Positions 44,893-57,976 of a DNA stretch of 64,000 nucleotides are shown piece after piece. The stretch covers positions 372,001 through 436,000 of the forward strand of contig WAEK01000022.1 in assembly GCA_011634665.1 (NCBI GenBank). Direction: 5' to 3'. The notes below the pieces were generated by a model. That model did not search any database. It had not been told where the DNA came from and saw only the letters and a list, made by a program, of their open reading frames with translations. A program made the translations under genes and the position numbers. This DNA comes from Mortierella sp. BCC40632. Lineage: Eukaryota > Mortierellomycota > Mortierellomycetes > Mortierellales > Mortierellaceae. Positions within the stretch are counted from its first letter, which is position 1, and every line of letters begins with the position of its first letter.

Positions 44893-45484
44893 TTTCTTTC
44901 AAGGAATAAGTGTATGAGAGAGTGAAAGAAAGAGAGAAAGAGAAGGAGCGAGTGTATATGTGTTTGTGTATGAAAGGAGGTGGCGCGAGATGACGAAGAG
45001 GGGGAACGTGGGGAAGAAGGAGGGATCAACAGCGGTGGTTAAATAGCGGTTCGTTTCTCCATTTGTCACGAGCTCGGAGTGGCTCTACTTTCTCTCTCTC
45101 TCTCGAGCATGCGTGTTTGCTCAGTCATCTCTTGAAATTTGTAGTTTGAATACGCCGTGTGAGGTGATCGGTTCGCTCTCGGCTTGCAGCTCAAGGTCAG
45201 GCATTTCCCAGGTCATTTTTTCTCTCTTTGGCTTCTGCATCGGTTTTTATTACAAACTGCTTGAATTGATTGTGTTTTTGTTACTGTTGTTGTTATTGTT
45301 GTGCAGTGTATTGTCACTTTTTCTCCCTTCCCTGTCTGTTTACCATCCCATTTGACATCACCCGATCATTCTTCGCTCTCGCATAAAAAAAGAAAAAGAA
45401 AAAGAAAAAGAAGGAGAGAAAACTCTATGTCCTATGTGGGACTCTTCTCCGTCTCTTATTTTTTCTCTATCCCCGTCCAGTTCA
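44893..45484. other. Intergenic between GST-kappa start and APL4 3' end
   Basis: GA-rich next to the GST start, then T-rich. No gene seen; it should contain the promoter of the minus-strand GST-kappa gene. Confidence 0.5.
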
Positions 45485-48400
45485 CTAATAAGCACCTTCT
45501 GGGAAGCCTGCAAACTCTGCAAAGTCTGAGACGGCACCATGGTTGGGTGTGGTATATACGATCTTTAGACGGAGGCGAATAGGGGTCTATCGGAGAAAAA
45601 ACAATAAGAAAAAGGTATGCATTAGGGACAACTCTGTCACAACATCCATGGCAAAACTGTAACAAGAGACTTGGTTCGAATAGTACCTTTTGAGGGTTGG
45701 CAATCTTGAGCAATTGCGTGACATTGGATCCAACTGCAACCTCGCTCGAGCTCGCAGGTCGCATTTGCAGTTGCTGAGTCTAATTGAGTCAAGGCAGAGG
45801 CGGGTTAGAGCGTGTCAAATACACAAGTAACATAAGAAAATCATACATCTCATTCATCTACACTTTTCTTCTTTTTTTATCACAGTACCTTGGTCACGGC
45901 AGCATGGAACTGAACATCCGTGATTGTTCCTCCACTTGTGTTCACATCATTACGGAATGTCGTCAAGATATTCACCACGTTGGGGTTGCTACTATCACGT
46001 TGAGGCGTAAACGCAAGCGCAAAACCATTCTTACTGTAGACTGGATAAAACTTTTGTGATGACGAGCTTTGTGAAGAAGCATTGCTGTTTGCAGAAGCGG
46101 GCCTTGCAGCAGCTGGGGGCGATGTGGCAGCCGTCGATGTGGCCATGCCGCCTCCGAGCAAGTCAAGAATGTTGGCATTCGACGAAGCAGCAGGGGCCGG
46201 TGGAGGGGACGATGAGTTGGATCCAAGGCCCCCAAACAGGTCATTCACAACGGCGGCTGAGGACTTGGAGGCGGTTGGAGGCGAAGAGATGTTGGAGCCA
46301 CCAAAGAGATCTGCCAACAAGTCTACATTGTTTGCCTGTCCACTTCCTGTCGTGCTAGGTGCTCCAGTGGAAATCTGTGCGTTTGTCGTGCCTCCGCCAG
46401 TGCCAATACCCATCAGATCCAAGAGTAGCTATAGGGTTTTAAAAAGATGGGTCGAATAAGTATCATAGTTAAGATTGGTCATTGAGCAAACTCCTTCTCC
46501 TACCCACGAATGTAAGTACTTACATCCTGATCGCTGGGACCTGCAGCAGTGCTTGCTTGTGGTCCAGAGCTTCCAGAAGCTGCAGTACAAAATTATATAT
46601 TAGAGATGCAAAACAGGGTTAGAACACTGTTCTCTAAAAAGATTGCAAACAGTCAGCTCTGGTCCTGTTTTCTTACCAGGGCTATTGAGTCGCTCGCCAG
46701 CAATGACTGTTTCCTTGACCTCCATGACGGGCATTCTCTCCAACACTGCAGGACGAATATCATCATACTGGAACAAGTTGGTAAACTCGACTGCACGTTG
46801 TTGAATCTCGACCTCAATCGAAGTCGTGAACCGTGCCAAGAGTTGCTTCACACGTTCCGAGGCTGAGGCGGTCGAGAAGCGCGAGGTGAGCTTCATTAAG
46901 GCGGTAATGATATACTCGCGAAGCACCTGGTTCGCAAAAGGTCCTGCCAAGATCGACTCCAAAAGGTCAATCACATCCGACTCGGTCACTTCGGTGGCCA
47001 ATTCCTCTTCCTCATAATTGCCACCACGGACTAGAATATCACCATACTCGCCAATGACCCACACGCCTGCCAAGGTCAACGACTCCTGAGAGATATCCAA
47101 CTTGAGTGCTGCATAGAGCTTCTGAACAGTGTATCCGTGGAGTTCTGAGGTCTGAGTTACAAGTCGGATGAATGACGCCAACATTTCTTCTCGAACATAG
47201 TTGCCAGCAAGCTTCAGGACGCGCAATACGGTATCAATGTGCCAACGCTTGTTGGGAGCGAATCTACAGATGCAAGAGTATGCAAGCGGTGTTAAAAAAA
47301 GAAAGGAAATGCAACAAAAATAAATGTTCAACCGATCTTACCTTTCGGCAGCAAGGCAAATCTTGGTAGTCATGCTCGGCTTAAACTCATTATCTGCCAC
47401 CTCCAAAAAGGCAAGCAACTCGCGTGTGAGGACACGAACGTTCGACTCATTGATCAGCGAGAAAGACAGCTCGAGCGCACGGCGGCGGATCGAAATATCC
47501 GCATCACGAAGACAGTCCAGAATAATGTTACGATGACGCTGGACAGCGTTGATGTCCAATGAAATGGACTTGTTCAGTGTTGTCAGGGCTACGTATCTAC
47601 AAGAAAGGCAAGTCGGTCAGCTCCAGCCGTGAATTATCCCAAGAGAAAGAAAAGAAAAGAGAAGAATAGAAAAAGGCTCGACTGCCCTTTGCGGAAAGCA
47701 GTACCTGATGTTGTTGTCACGGTTGCTCAAAAACTTTCCAAGAATGTTGATAGCCAGGACACGTAGAGCGTTGTCTGAGGGTGTCTCCATGATAGTTAAG
47801 ACAGTTTCGTAAAGGATCGAATTTCCAACGTTCTTTGAAGACTCAGTATTGGTTGCAACCTATCAGTCAAAGAGGCATTGGGTTAGCACTTCTAAAAATG
47901 TTAAGAGGGAGAGAAAGTAAGAAAGAGAAATTCGATCTGGTGTTACACCCACCTGAGCTAGAATATCGTTCATCAACTCGCTGCTCTCTACATCGTCTTT
48001 GCCGAGGATACGCAGCAGACGGATGATTTTGATCTGCAAGAAAGGATCGGTCACACCCGTGACATCATGCTCTGCCGAGAATCCAGCACTGACAAGGTTC
48101 TTCAAGTGACGAACAAGAACAGGGACAGCCTTACGGAAATGCAACATTGTCTCGTGAGAGGAAACGCACATTTCAGTGATTAGGGTAATGCCTGAGAGCA
48201 GGACACCATGGTTGCGGTCGTTCAGGAGCGAGGAAGCGCGTTGGACAAAGTTCTCCTGAAGATCAGGGACCTTGCGGATGATCCTGATCGCGCAGAGTGC
48301 TGCCTATCGAAGATTGAAAAGGAAAAGAGGAGATCATCCAGCAATAAATCCTTTTTTTTTAGTGTCTGTTGATCCATCAATAGCGATAAGAGAAAGGACT

Positions 48401-49141
48401 GGTCTACATGAGCTGTCCTTTGGATCCCGAGTCGGTTATTTTGGAATACCTTCTTCTTGATGTACATGTTAGAGCTTCCAAGTAGCTTCTCAACTTCTGA
48501 ACACAAGTCCCGCGACATTTCTGCTGAAGCAATGTTTCCCAGGGTGCAGAGCGCTAGTCCCACGATGTACATGTTGGAATGGTTCAAGTCGCTAAAAAAA
48601 AAAAAAACAAGTTGAGTGAATATCTCCTCCCACTGGAAAAAAGTCGAATGGAATCCAGCAATAACAATAATAGTAATAACGCCGCCATGCTTACTTCTTG
48701 AGCGAGTTGGTCAACAAAGTTAAAACTTCCTGGTTCTCGTCCAAGAGCAACATGGTACCCAGATATCCAAGTCGTTTATCAGAAAAGAGAGGACTGGCAG
48801 CCAACTTGAGACATTCGATTTGACCGAAATGGGCAGGATAGCCCAACATATGAATGTAGAGCAGCTTTGAGATGTTGGCATGGCGCAACTCGACGTTTTC
48901 TTCCTTGAACGAAGTCCGGATAAACGCTGATTCCTTCTGGATGACAGCACGCTCATCGGCATGCGTCTTGCAGGCACGGATGGCCTTGATGAGGTCTATA
49001 GAGAATGTGTGTGCATGCAATGAGTATCTTTCGGAGTCAGAGGATGAGGACAGGGTTGCAGACGCGAACATTCGGGGATCATCCGGTCAGCGGGAATGAG
49101 ATGCCTTTTTGCCCATTACCTTTTAGGCGGTAGAAGACCAT
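45485..49141 (-). CDS. APL4: AP-1 clathrin adaptor complex subunit gamma (gamma-adaptin)
   Basis: Eleven exons: 49120..49141, 48695..48995, 48450..48591, 47953..48303, 47705..47859, 47342..47596, 46677..47263, 46524..46579, 45889..46428, 45687..45779 and 45485..45586. They join in phase to 867 aa. The very short first exon encodes MVFYRLK, leading straight into [21 protein letters not shown]. The trunk solenoid carries [33 protein letters not shown] and [11 protein letters not shown], all typical of gamma-adaptin. A Gly/Ser/Ala-rich hinge (about 46150-46430) contains LLLDLMG and LLADLF clathrin-box-like words. The gamma-ear domain ([13 protein letters not shown] to [10 protein letters not shown]) closes the protein. 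It would act in trans-Golgi/endosome vesicle sorting. Exon 1 of 22 nt is easily missed by gene finders. Confidence 0.95.
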
Positions 49142-49787
49142 TGGTCCGAGAGTTCTGTGGGAGAGGAAAAGATGGTGTGTGGGGGTAATGAGTGAGAGTG
49201 GTGGAGTGACCGCGATGGAATGGATCGGCGGGATGGTCGGTTGTGGAGGAGGTCGGCAGCGGTGTGCTGGCTAGGGCGGGGTAGTGTCTGGCGACTCGAA
49301 GTGACTCGATGCAGATGATGCTGAGAAAGATGCCTGCTGAGAAAAAGAGAGCAGAACTTGAAAAACGTAGCAAAATGTGACGCCAAGGGAGGCCCTTTCG
49401 CAAACGCAAGTACACGGTTCCACATGCCATTCAAGGACCCTGGCTGCTCCACTTCCACCTCCCACAGTTAGTAGGATAGCAGCAATGACCTTGAATGACA
49501 CATTCCTGCTGATCCATTGCTCCCAGCCCCCATCCCTTGTGCTCTCGAAGCGCCATCAAATCGGCCCCAACACGTCTTGCCACGCTGATGACCAGGGACC
49601 GTTTCGGGGACCTGAGCAAAATGAAATAGACCTTGACCTTTCTTACTGCAAAAATGGTAACTGTGACCGCTCAACAATCCCGCAAACAACTTTTTTTTTT
49701 TTTTTTTTTTTTTGTTGTACTCTTGGTCCTCTCTTGCTTTGCCATTTCTTCTAACATCACCGTCCATTGACAACACTCAGATTCAGG
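49142..49787. promoter_or_regulatory. Bidirectional promoter region of APL4 and DIM1
   Basis: About 645 bp between the two divergent start codons, with a T-tract at 49690-49713 near DIM1. Short minus-strand frames here (for example from 49501 or 49430) overlap each other and show no domain, so I treat them as noncoding leader. Confidence 0.45.
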
Positions 49788-51390
<1,603 letters not shown>

Positions 51391-52059
51391 AGAAAAGACA
51401 AAAAAAGAAAAAGACAAAGGATGAGGAGTGGATGCTATTTTCCTTTCGTTCCCTTTCTTTCTCTCTCTCTCTTCCTCTTCCCGGATAGAACTTCGCAGCC
51501 CTGAAACCAACTACACATCTTTTACAGCATACCGTCTTTTCTTTGATTTTTTTTCTTTCCCTCCCACTTGACCTCTTCCCCCCCGCACCACACTAGTGCT
51601 TCTCATAGATGGGCTGTCGTTCACTACCCATCTAAGACGCATCACCAGGAGAGGAGGTATGCAAGTCATCGTACTTTGTCGTAGCTAATTTGCACATCCC
51701 CTCCCCCATCCTCATCTCTTTGCTAGGAACAAATCGTGTATCAATACTCGTTTACCCCCCCCCCCACACTTCCCAACATTAGTCGTTATTAAAGACAAAG
51801 CATTTTCCTTTAGATGGCATGGCTAGACCTGAATTATCATCCTCTACGTTCCTTTTAGATCAAAGAGAGTGAATGAGCGGTTAAAAGATACCCCTTGGTT
51901 CTGCCAAAAAACTGAAAAAGGACTCTTTTCCCCCCATAACTATACACAACACATCAACACATCTACAGTTGTAAGAGTTGGATCGTGCTATTCTAGATAG
52001 GATTTTACGACGCTTTGATCCTTTTGACTACACTTTTTTTTTTGCTTTTCTACTAGAAA
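51391..52059. other. Intergenic, start of the tandem array
   Basis: 3' flank of DIM1, then sequence leading to the first array unit. A C-run lies near 51757-51766. The last 30 bases (a T-run, GCTTTTCTACTAGAAA before the ATG) match the 5' leader of the intact cysteine-rich genes. Confidence 0.5.
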
Positions 52060-52425
52060 ATGGATTTTTCCACGCTTCCTATTCTCACCGCATTCCTGTC
52101 TCTCCAGGCAGTTTGCCTTGCAGCTTCCCCTAAAGGTAGAGAAGCCTGTCTTCAAAACTGCGATAGCGCTTGCATTAGACGCGGAAAGGATGAAGCCACT
52201 AGGTGTAAGCTTGGCTGCAACTGCCGTTGCAGCCTTTGATGCCTTACTCCTCGAGGAGGGTGCCACAAGAGCAAGCACTGGACTGGATGCGCTAGCGGTG
52301 TTCCATTTGTTCAGAATGAGTGATACAATACATAAGGACACTCTCATGACTTTAGCTATGAGGTCTGCAACAAAGACAGCGAGTGCAATATGAACTGGAG
52401 ATGTGCTGGTTCATGGGCCTTCTAG
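52060..52425 (+). pseudogene. Decayed copy of the secreted cysteine-rich protein gene
   Basis: Starts with the same leader and signal-peptide type N-terminus as the genes at 56024 and 59924 (FLSLQAVCLAA). The frame keeps several cysteines in matching positions but is broken by a TGA at 52237-52239 and further in-frame stops downstream before a final TAG at 52423. The upstream region also lacks the TATA-containing promoter found before the two intact copies. It is therefore most likely a nonfunctional first member of the array. A short product ending at the first stop (59 residues) cannot be excluded. Confidence 0.8.
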
Positions 52426-52691
52426 TGGCCACACCGTTTACCTCGAGAGGTTGAACCTCAATAGCAATAGCGAACAGAGGTTGACAAAAAGTGTAGTCGT
52501 GAGCTAGTTGGCTAACAAGAACTTAGCGGAGGGAATGTTTAGTAAAACTTGAGCCGTTTCATGACTCATTTTTCTACATGTTACATGACTTTGATTGTTG
52601 CAGTCTCAATACGCTAGGATAAAGAGATGGTGTAAAAGAAGAAAAGAAGAACAAAGCATCTACAAAAATTCTCTCTCTCTCTCTCTACTAT

Positions 52692-52730
<39 letters not shown>

Positions 52731-53235
52731 TTATGTGTTACGCATGTTGAAAACCTGATACACTTTCTATTTACAATTGTTCAAAGATACAGTTCATACC
52801 CAACGTACACTCCTTCAGTCCTGGCAGCTCCATCTGCTGAAGGAGCTCTCCTTAGTCAACGGGATGATACTCCTTGGCGGTCATCATTTATCCCCACCCT
52901 GGCACCAACGACCCAGCCTGTATTCTTGCTTTCAATTTGTCGCACCACAGTTCCCTGTAAACAGCCTCCAACCATGCTTTCATATCATTTGAATAGCACT
53001 GCTGGCACCTCTTTGCCGATGTACACCACTGGCCGAGACTAGATCTGCCATCTGATCTTCGTCTACTTTGTCCCGGCGGTGTTTCTCCAACACAAACAGA
53101 GTATCACGAGGCTTATCCTGCAAATATCGTTCGACTACCACACAACTCTCACTTCGTCACTATCCATCATTCCTTCCTGTGTATGTGCGCTCTTTAACTG
53201 TAGAAGATGCCATGGACCATCAGGTACCAGAAATA
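52426..53235. other. Array spacer, unit 1
   Basis: Contains a (GT)n run at 52697-52727 and sequence similar to the equivalent spacers at 56400-57150 and 60300-61170. No independent gene seen. Confidence 0.5.
52697..52727 (+). repeat. (GT)n microsatellite
   Basis: Thirty bases of GT dinucleotide downstream of the pseudogene copy. Confidence 0.9.
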
Positions 53236-53520
53236 TTATCCAAGGCAGAGACTCCTGCTGTTCCAAGTGGTACTCAGCACTGTACTCAATACCGACAAAA
53301 AGACGATGAGTGAGAAGGTGGCGACGATGACCTTGATGATGAGAGGCTGTATTGGAGGAGGCTCTGTGCTGATATTCTTGGAATCATTCTTATGAATCTT
53401 TGTGCCCTCGCCTAAAAAGACAATGAGATGGTAGATGTAGAGGGTGTTGCGAAGAATGGTATCACAGAATAGGATCTGCGAGATGCTGAGAGTGTATTGG
53501 CGGTAGAGTGTTGGTGCGAA
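53236..53520 (-). CDS. Conserved membrane-type 3' exon, unit 1
   Basis: Minus-strand frame of 94 codons plus stop directly after an acceptor (GAGCTAG). It contains two hydrophobic segments, around LFCDTILRNTLYIYHLIVFL and PLIIKVIVATFSLIVFL, and ends SRSLCLG. The same exon recurs at 57159-57443 and 61171-61455 almost unchanged, while surrounding array DNA has diverged. That favours a real coding exon over chance. Upstream exons could not be assembled with confidence, so this may be the last exon of a multi-pass membrane protein or a remnant of one. No family recognised. Confidence 0.45.
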   Translation of the reverse strand, partial: FAPTLYRQYTLSISQILFCDTILRNTLYIYHLIVFLGEGTKIHKNDSKNISTEPPPIQPLIIKVIVATFSLIVFLSVLSTVLSTTWNSRSLCLG

Positions 53521-54130
53521 CTAGCTCTATGGAAGTCTTCAAGTTCTACAGGGTTTGGATAGGTTGTTTGGTGTTGGCATAGGTCATCATAGAGAGAGAG
53601 AGAGTAAGGATGCAGGTACATTCACGAACATACAGAAGGCGAGAGTGGATTAGACCCTTCATCCGAATCGTCTGAGTTGTCTCTTATTATGCTTCTACCT
53701 CCATTCTCTCTCTCTCCTAGAAGTAAGAATCACTCATTTCTCGGCCTAGAATTTTCATAGGGTAGGTTATCACCTAATGACGCCGACTGGCAAGGATCAC
53801 TGCAAGTCTAACTTTGAAAAATATCAAAGGTGGTGTAGGATTTTGACAGACAACATTCAAATATCAAGCATAGCATCTCAAGACTTTGCGTGGAGCAAAC
53901 ATTCTTAGACTGCCAGCAGATGGAGACAGGAGAGGAGGGATCCTCTCCCCACTCAATGGCACTAAGAGCATGAGTAAGAACTTGGGACCAATCTTCTTTT
54001 CTAGTCTGCTTGAGCGTCACACAAGCTGAACATGTGTGTGTGTATGTGGTGCAGAAGAAGTCTAAGTAAAAAGCCGACTCGGGTTGGAATGCCGTTTCGG
54101 CTTCCTTTGGTCACACCAATAGTTGTTATG
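53521..54130. other. Array spacer, unit 1
   Basis: Region between the membrane-type exon and the inverted-repeat segment, conserved among units but with scattered stops in all frames. Upstream exons of the minus-strand gene, if it exists, would be here. Confidence 0.4.
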
Positions 54131-55240
54131 GAGACATATTTTACCAAAGTACTATGACACCGCAGATAGTTGACTTTAGTACTGTGCTACAGAGAGCTAT
54201 AGTAAATATGCAGAAAAAGCCTTCACTGCAGAACACGCGTCTCTGCCAGTATCCTTTATGTTTGGAGAGAGAGAGAGGGAGAGGGAGAGCCTCTTGGGAC
54301 TTCATTCTTCTTTACATGACTCTCGGCAGAGATTGGTATTATTCTCTTTTGGAGGTGGCCTTCCAACAGCGAGGCACAATGTCTGGGTATTCAATATGAA
54401 AAACACCACTCTCCTGCGTGCCTCTAGTTAATTCTGTAAAGTTTTCCTAGAGATGTATCACTTCCTCGGAGGACTTTAGTTCATCTGAGCTCGTGGTGAT
54501 CCCATGTAGCTTGGTAGCTCCTTCAGCATTGAATTGAAGTATGGTTCAGCCAGTAAGAGTATATTCATGTTTGGAAGCCAAAAAGGCAGTACCTAGCTCA
54601 TGTAGTAACGTCATTATGAATACAGACAACGGTAGCTGTCGGCATCATCAAATGCAGACTAGAGTCTTCTTTATCGACAATCTTGAGAAATAATAAAAAA
54701 AAATGGGAGGGGAGGGGAGAGGACTAAACACATTGCCATCGCCTTGGGATGTAAAAACTAGATCAGGGCTCTATTATCTAGCTATAAGGCCTTCCTCAAT
54801 GCTTCTTTCCGAGACTTTTGCGAGTGGATAAAGTTGTACTCCTCCCATGTGCTGCGTTGTGTACGATCATGGTTGGGAGCTACAAGGGATGACTCAAAGC
54901 CCACTAGGAATGTAACACAATCCTAGACAAACTTTACACAATGAACTGGAGGTACGCGAGAGCATAGTGTTTCTCGTATTGAGGACTCAGACAATGTGCC
55001 TCGCTGTTGGAAGGGCATCTCCAAAAGAGAAAATGCCTACCTCTGCGGAGAGTCGTGTAGAGAAGAGTGAAGTCCCAAGAGACTCTTCCTCAATCCCTCC
55101 CTCTCCAAGCATAAAGAATGCTGGTAGTGGTGCACATTCTACGGTGAAAACTTTTCTTGCGTAATGATAATAGTTCTCTGCAGCCTAGTACTAACCCCGA
55201 CTATCTGCAGAGTCACAGTACTTTGGCGAAATATATTCCT
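54131..55240. repeat. Inverted-repeat-bounded segment, unit 1
   Basis: The left arm (about 54131-54490) is the reverse complement of the right arm (about 54885-55240). Both contain CAAAGTACTRTGAC, the TTTGGAGAGRGAG run and TCTTTTGGAG. The centre (54490-54885) includes the marker GTAGCTTGGTAGCTCC in the forward sense. No transposase-like frame is seen. It could be a foldback-type element or an invertible spacer; see the findings. Confidence 0.75.
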
Positions 55241-55751
55241 GTGAAGACTATAGGCGTGCCGAGGAAACTTGAGACTGTCAGGGACTCTATTCCAATGACA
55301 TAGAGGGCTGTTCCGCTAAATTAGAGTTGGTTTCTGCCAAGGCTTTTTAATTTTTTCCCCTCTTTTTTCTACTCCACTTGTAGGAGCCTTTTTCGCAACC
55401 TGTGTAGACTAACTCTTCATAAGGATTGAAATGTTCTCCAGTATCACTAGGTAAGCCTCTCCTTTCTCCTTGGATTGACAATCTAAATTAATTGTTCTAC
55501 GCAAATCTTAGGATGAATGCTCGACAATGTGAGCATTGTCATGTGAGTAAGCATCCTATACTACCTTTGGGTATTTCAAAGTTAGGTCTACAGTGATTCT
55601 TGCTACTCAGCACCGAAGGGTGGTGACCCATTTTCCAAGTATTCCAGATCGGGTAGTGAGTGACTAATGTTCTTAGCAGAAGAAGCGAGAGAGCGAGAGA
55701 GAGAAAGAGAGAAACGGCATATTCAGATCGGTTAGGGGCATTCAGATCAAG

Positions 55752-55757
55752 TATAAA
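55752..55757 (+). promoter_or_regulatory. TATA box of cysteine-rich gene, unit 2
   Basis: TATAAAGGG at 55752 lies in a block (GATCGGTTAGGGGCATTCAG upstream) repeated before the second intact copy. A donor-like ACGTAAGTGCAG near 55882 and an acceptor TCTATTAG three bases before the ATG indicate a 5' UTR intron of about 140 bp. Confidence 0.65.
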
Positions 55758-56023
55758 GGGTCCATGGTTTGTCTAACAAGGCGGCATTCTTTCAAAAAGC
55801 TACTCCTTCATCAAAGCATCACTCTTCTGAGCAACTCTCAGCGAAACAGCACTCTTCTAAGCAACTCACCGATCTACCGAAACGTAAGTGCAGTCATCCA
55901 GATAATAGACAAATGCATGATTATTTCACTCTACTCCATCGCCATCTTCGCCATCTTCAATATACGGAAATACGGAAAGGACTGACTGCGATCTTTTTTT
56001 TTCTTTCGCTTTTCTATTAGAAA

Positions 56024-56383
56024 ATGAAAATCTCCACGCTCTCTGTTCTCGCCGCATTCTTGTCTCTCCAGACAGTCTGTTTTGCATCTTGCAGAAGTAA
56101 TTGCTCTAAAAAATGCAGTTTTTCTTGCACTAGTGGTGATAGCGACGCCATCACTGAGTGCAAGATTGCCTGCGTCGACAAATGTGACAGGTCATGCTAC
56201 AGATACAAATGGGGATGTTATAGTGGCCGTTGCTGGGCTGGATGCGCCGGCGCTTTTCATCTTGGTGGTCCCGAATGGTGCTATACAACCAAATCGTATT
56301 CTCAATCCTTTAACAAGGTGCCTTGCAAGTACGATTCGGAGTGCAATCCCGAGTGGAAGTGTGCTACTTCATGCACTGTCTAG
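56024..56383 (+). CDS. Small secreted cysteine-rich protein, unit 2
   Basis: 119 aa with a signal peptide of about 21 residues (MKISTLSVLAAFLSLQTVCF) and 16 cysteines in the predicted mature part, enough for eight disulfides. Conserved words shared with the unit-3 copy are CDRSC, YKWGC, EWCYTTKSYSQSFN and SCTV at the end. Single coding exon preceded by a conserved TATA-type promoter and probable 5' UTR intron whose acceptor is three bases from the ATG. The family is unknown to me. Size and cysteine content suit an extracellular effector, antimicrobial or structural peptide, but none of these can be chosen from sequence alone. Confidence 0.85.
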   Translation: MKISTLSVLAAFLSLQTVCFASCRSNCSKKCSFSCTSGDSDAITECKIACVDKCDRSCYRYKWGCYSGRCWAGCAGAFHLGGPEWCYTTKSYSQSFNKVPCKYDSECNPEWKCATSCTV

Positions 56384-57158
56384 TTTCCAGACCGTTTGCT
56401 CTGAGAGGTTGTATCTCAATAGCAACAGCGAGCAGGGTAGACAAAAAGTGTATCGTGAGCTAGCTGACTAACAAGAGCCTAGTGGAGGAAATGTTCAGTA
56501 AAATTAGAGCGCTCCCTATCTCATTTTTCTACACACTACATCTTGAATATGGCAATCACCCCACATGCGAGGAAAAAGAGGAGGTATAAAAGAAGAGCGA
56601 ATATACTCTCTTTGGTTCTCTACTATCTTTTTACGTGCGTTTTTCACCTGTCACCTATGTTGACAACCTGTCACGTTTTTCTTCTATTTAGGCTTGTCCG
56701 GCAGATCCACATCCATTTCATACGCCTACCCCTCCTGTCATGATAGTTCCACCAGCTGAGGAGGCTTTCCTAAGTCTAAGAAGCGATATTCCTTGGCGGT
56801 CATCATCTGTCGGTTGCACCAGTTGTGAAGGGATCTAGCCCATACCCTTGCTTCCCATTCTTCGCGCCACGGTTCCCTGTAAACAGCCTCCAACCATGCT
56901 TTCATATCATTTGAATAGCACTGCTAGCACCTCTTTGCCGATGTACACCACTGACCAAGATTAGATTTCCCATTTGATCTTCGTCATCGTTATCCTGGTG
57001 ATGTTCCTCCAACACAAACAAATTATCATGAGGCGTATCCTGCAAATATCGTTCGACTACCACACAACTCCCACTTCGGTCACCTCTCATCATTCCTTCT
57101 CGTGTGTGTGCGCTCTTTAACTGTAGAAGATGCCATGGACCATCAGGTACCAGAAATA

Positions 57159-57443
57159 TTATCCAAGGCAGAGACTCCTGCTGTTCCAAGTGGTACTCAG
57201 CACTGTACTCAATACCGACAAAAAGACGATGAGTGAGAAGGTGGCGACGATGGCCTTGATGATGAGAGGCTGTATTGGAGGAGGCTCTGTGCTGATATTC
57301 TTGGAATCATTCTTATGAATCTTTGTGCCCTCGCCTAAAAAGACAATGAGATGGTAGATGTAGAGGGTGTTGCGAAGAATGGTATCACAGAATAGGATCT
57401 GCGAGATGCTGAGAGTGTATTGGCGGTAGAGTGTTGGCGCGAA
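57159..57443 (-). CDS. Conserved membrane-type 3' exon, unit 2
   Basis: Counterpart of 53236-53520, with the only protein change noticed being Val to Ala in the second hydrophobic segment. The acceptor GAGCTAG and the TAA stop are preserved. A second, overlapping minus-strand frame continues past the stop (56902-57189) and is also conserved, so the exact frame used remains open. Confidence 0.45.
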   Translation of the reverse strand, partial: FAPTLYRQYTLSISQILFCDTILRNTLYIYHLIVFLGEGTKIHKNDSKNISTEPPPIQPLIIKAIVATFSLIVFLSVLSTVLSTTWNSRSLCLG

Positions 57444-57976
57444 CTAGCTCTATGGAAGTCTTCAAGTTCTACAGGGTTTGGATAGGTTGTTTGGTGTTGG
57501 CATAGGTCATCATAGAGAGAGAGAGAGTAAGGATGCAGGCACATTCACGAACATACAGAAGGTGAGAGTGGATTAGACCCTTCATCCGAGTCGTCTGAGT
57601 TGTCTGAGTTGTCAAAATTGGTCACTTATTATGCATCTTCCCCCACTCTCTAAATATCAAAGGTGGTATAGGATGTTGAGCGACAAGACAACGTTCAGAT
57701 GTCGAGCATAACGTCCCAAGACTTTGCGTGGAGCAAACGTTCTTAAACTGCCAACAAATAGAGACAGGAGAGGAGGGATCCTCTTTCCCGCTCAATGGCA
57801 CTGGGAATATGAGTAGGGACTTGGGACCAATCTTCTTTTCTTGTCCGTTTGAGCGTCACACAACAGGCTGCACATGTGGGTGTGTGGGTGGTGCAGAAGA
57901 AATCAAAGTAAAAAGCCGCCTCGGATTGGAATGCCGTTTCGGATTCCTTTGGTCACACCAATAATTCTCACAGTGA

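Noticed and set aside
45784..46459. Plus-strand frames across the gamma-adaptin hinge
   Set aside because: They are antisense shadows of a confidently assigned multi-exon gene.
49123..49501. Three overlapping minus-strand frames upstream of APL4
   Set aside because: They compete for the same bases, show no domain and lie in the divergent promoter; the APL4 start is well defined downstream of them.
53207..53395. Conserved 62-codon plus-strand frame seen in three units
   Set aside because: It is antisense to the membrane-type exon, which has splice context and a more protein-like sequence; its conservation is explained by that exon.
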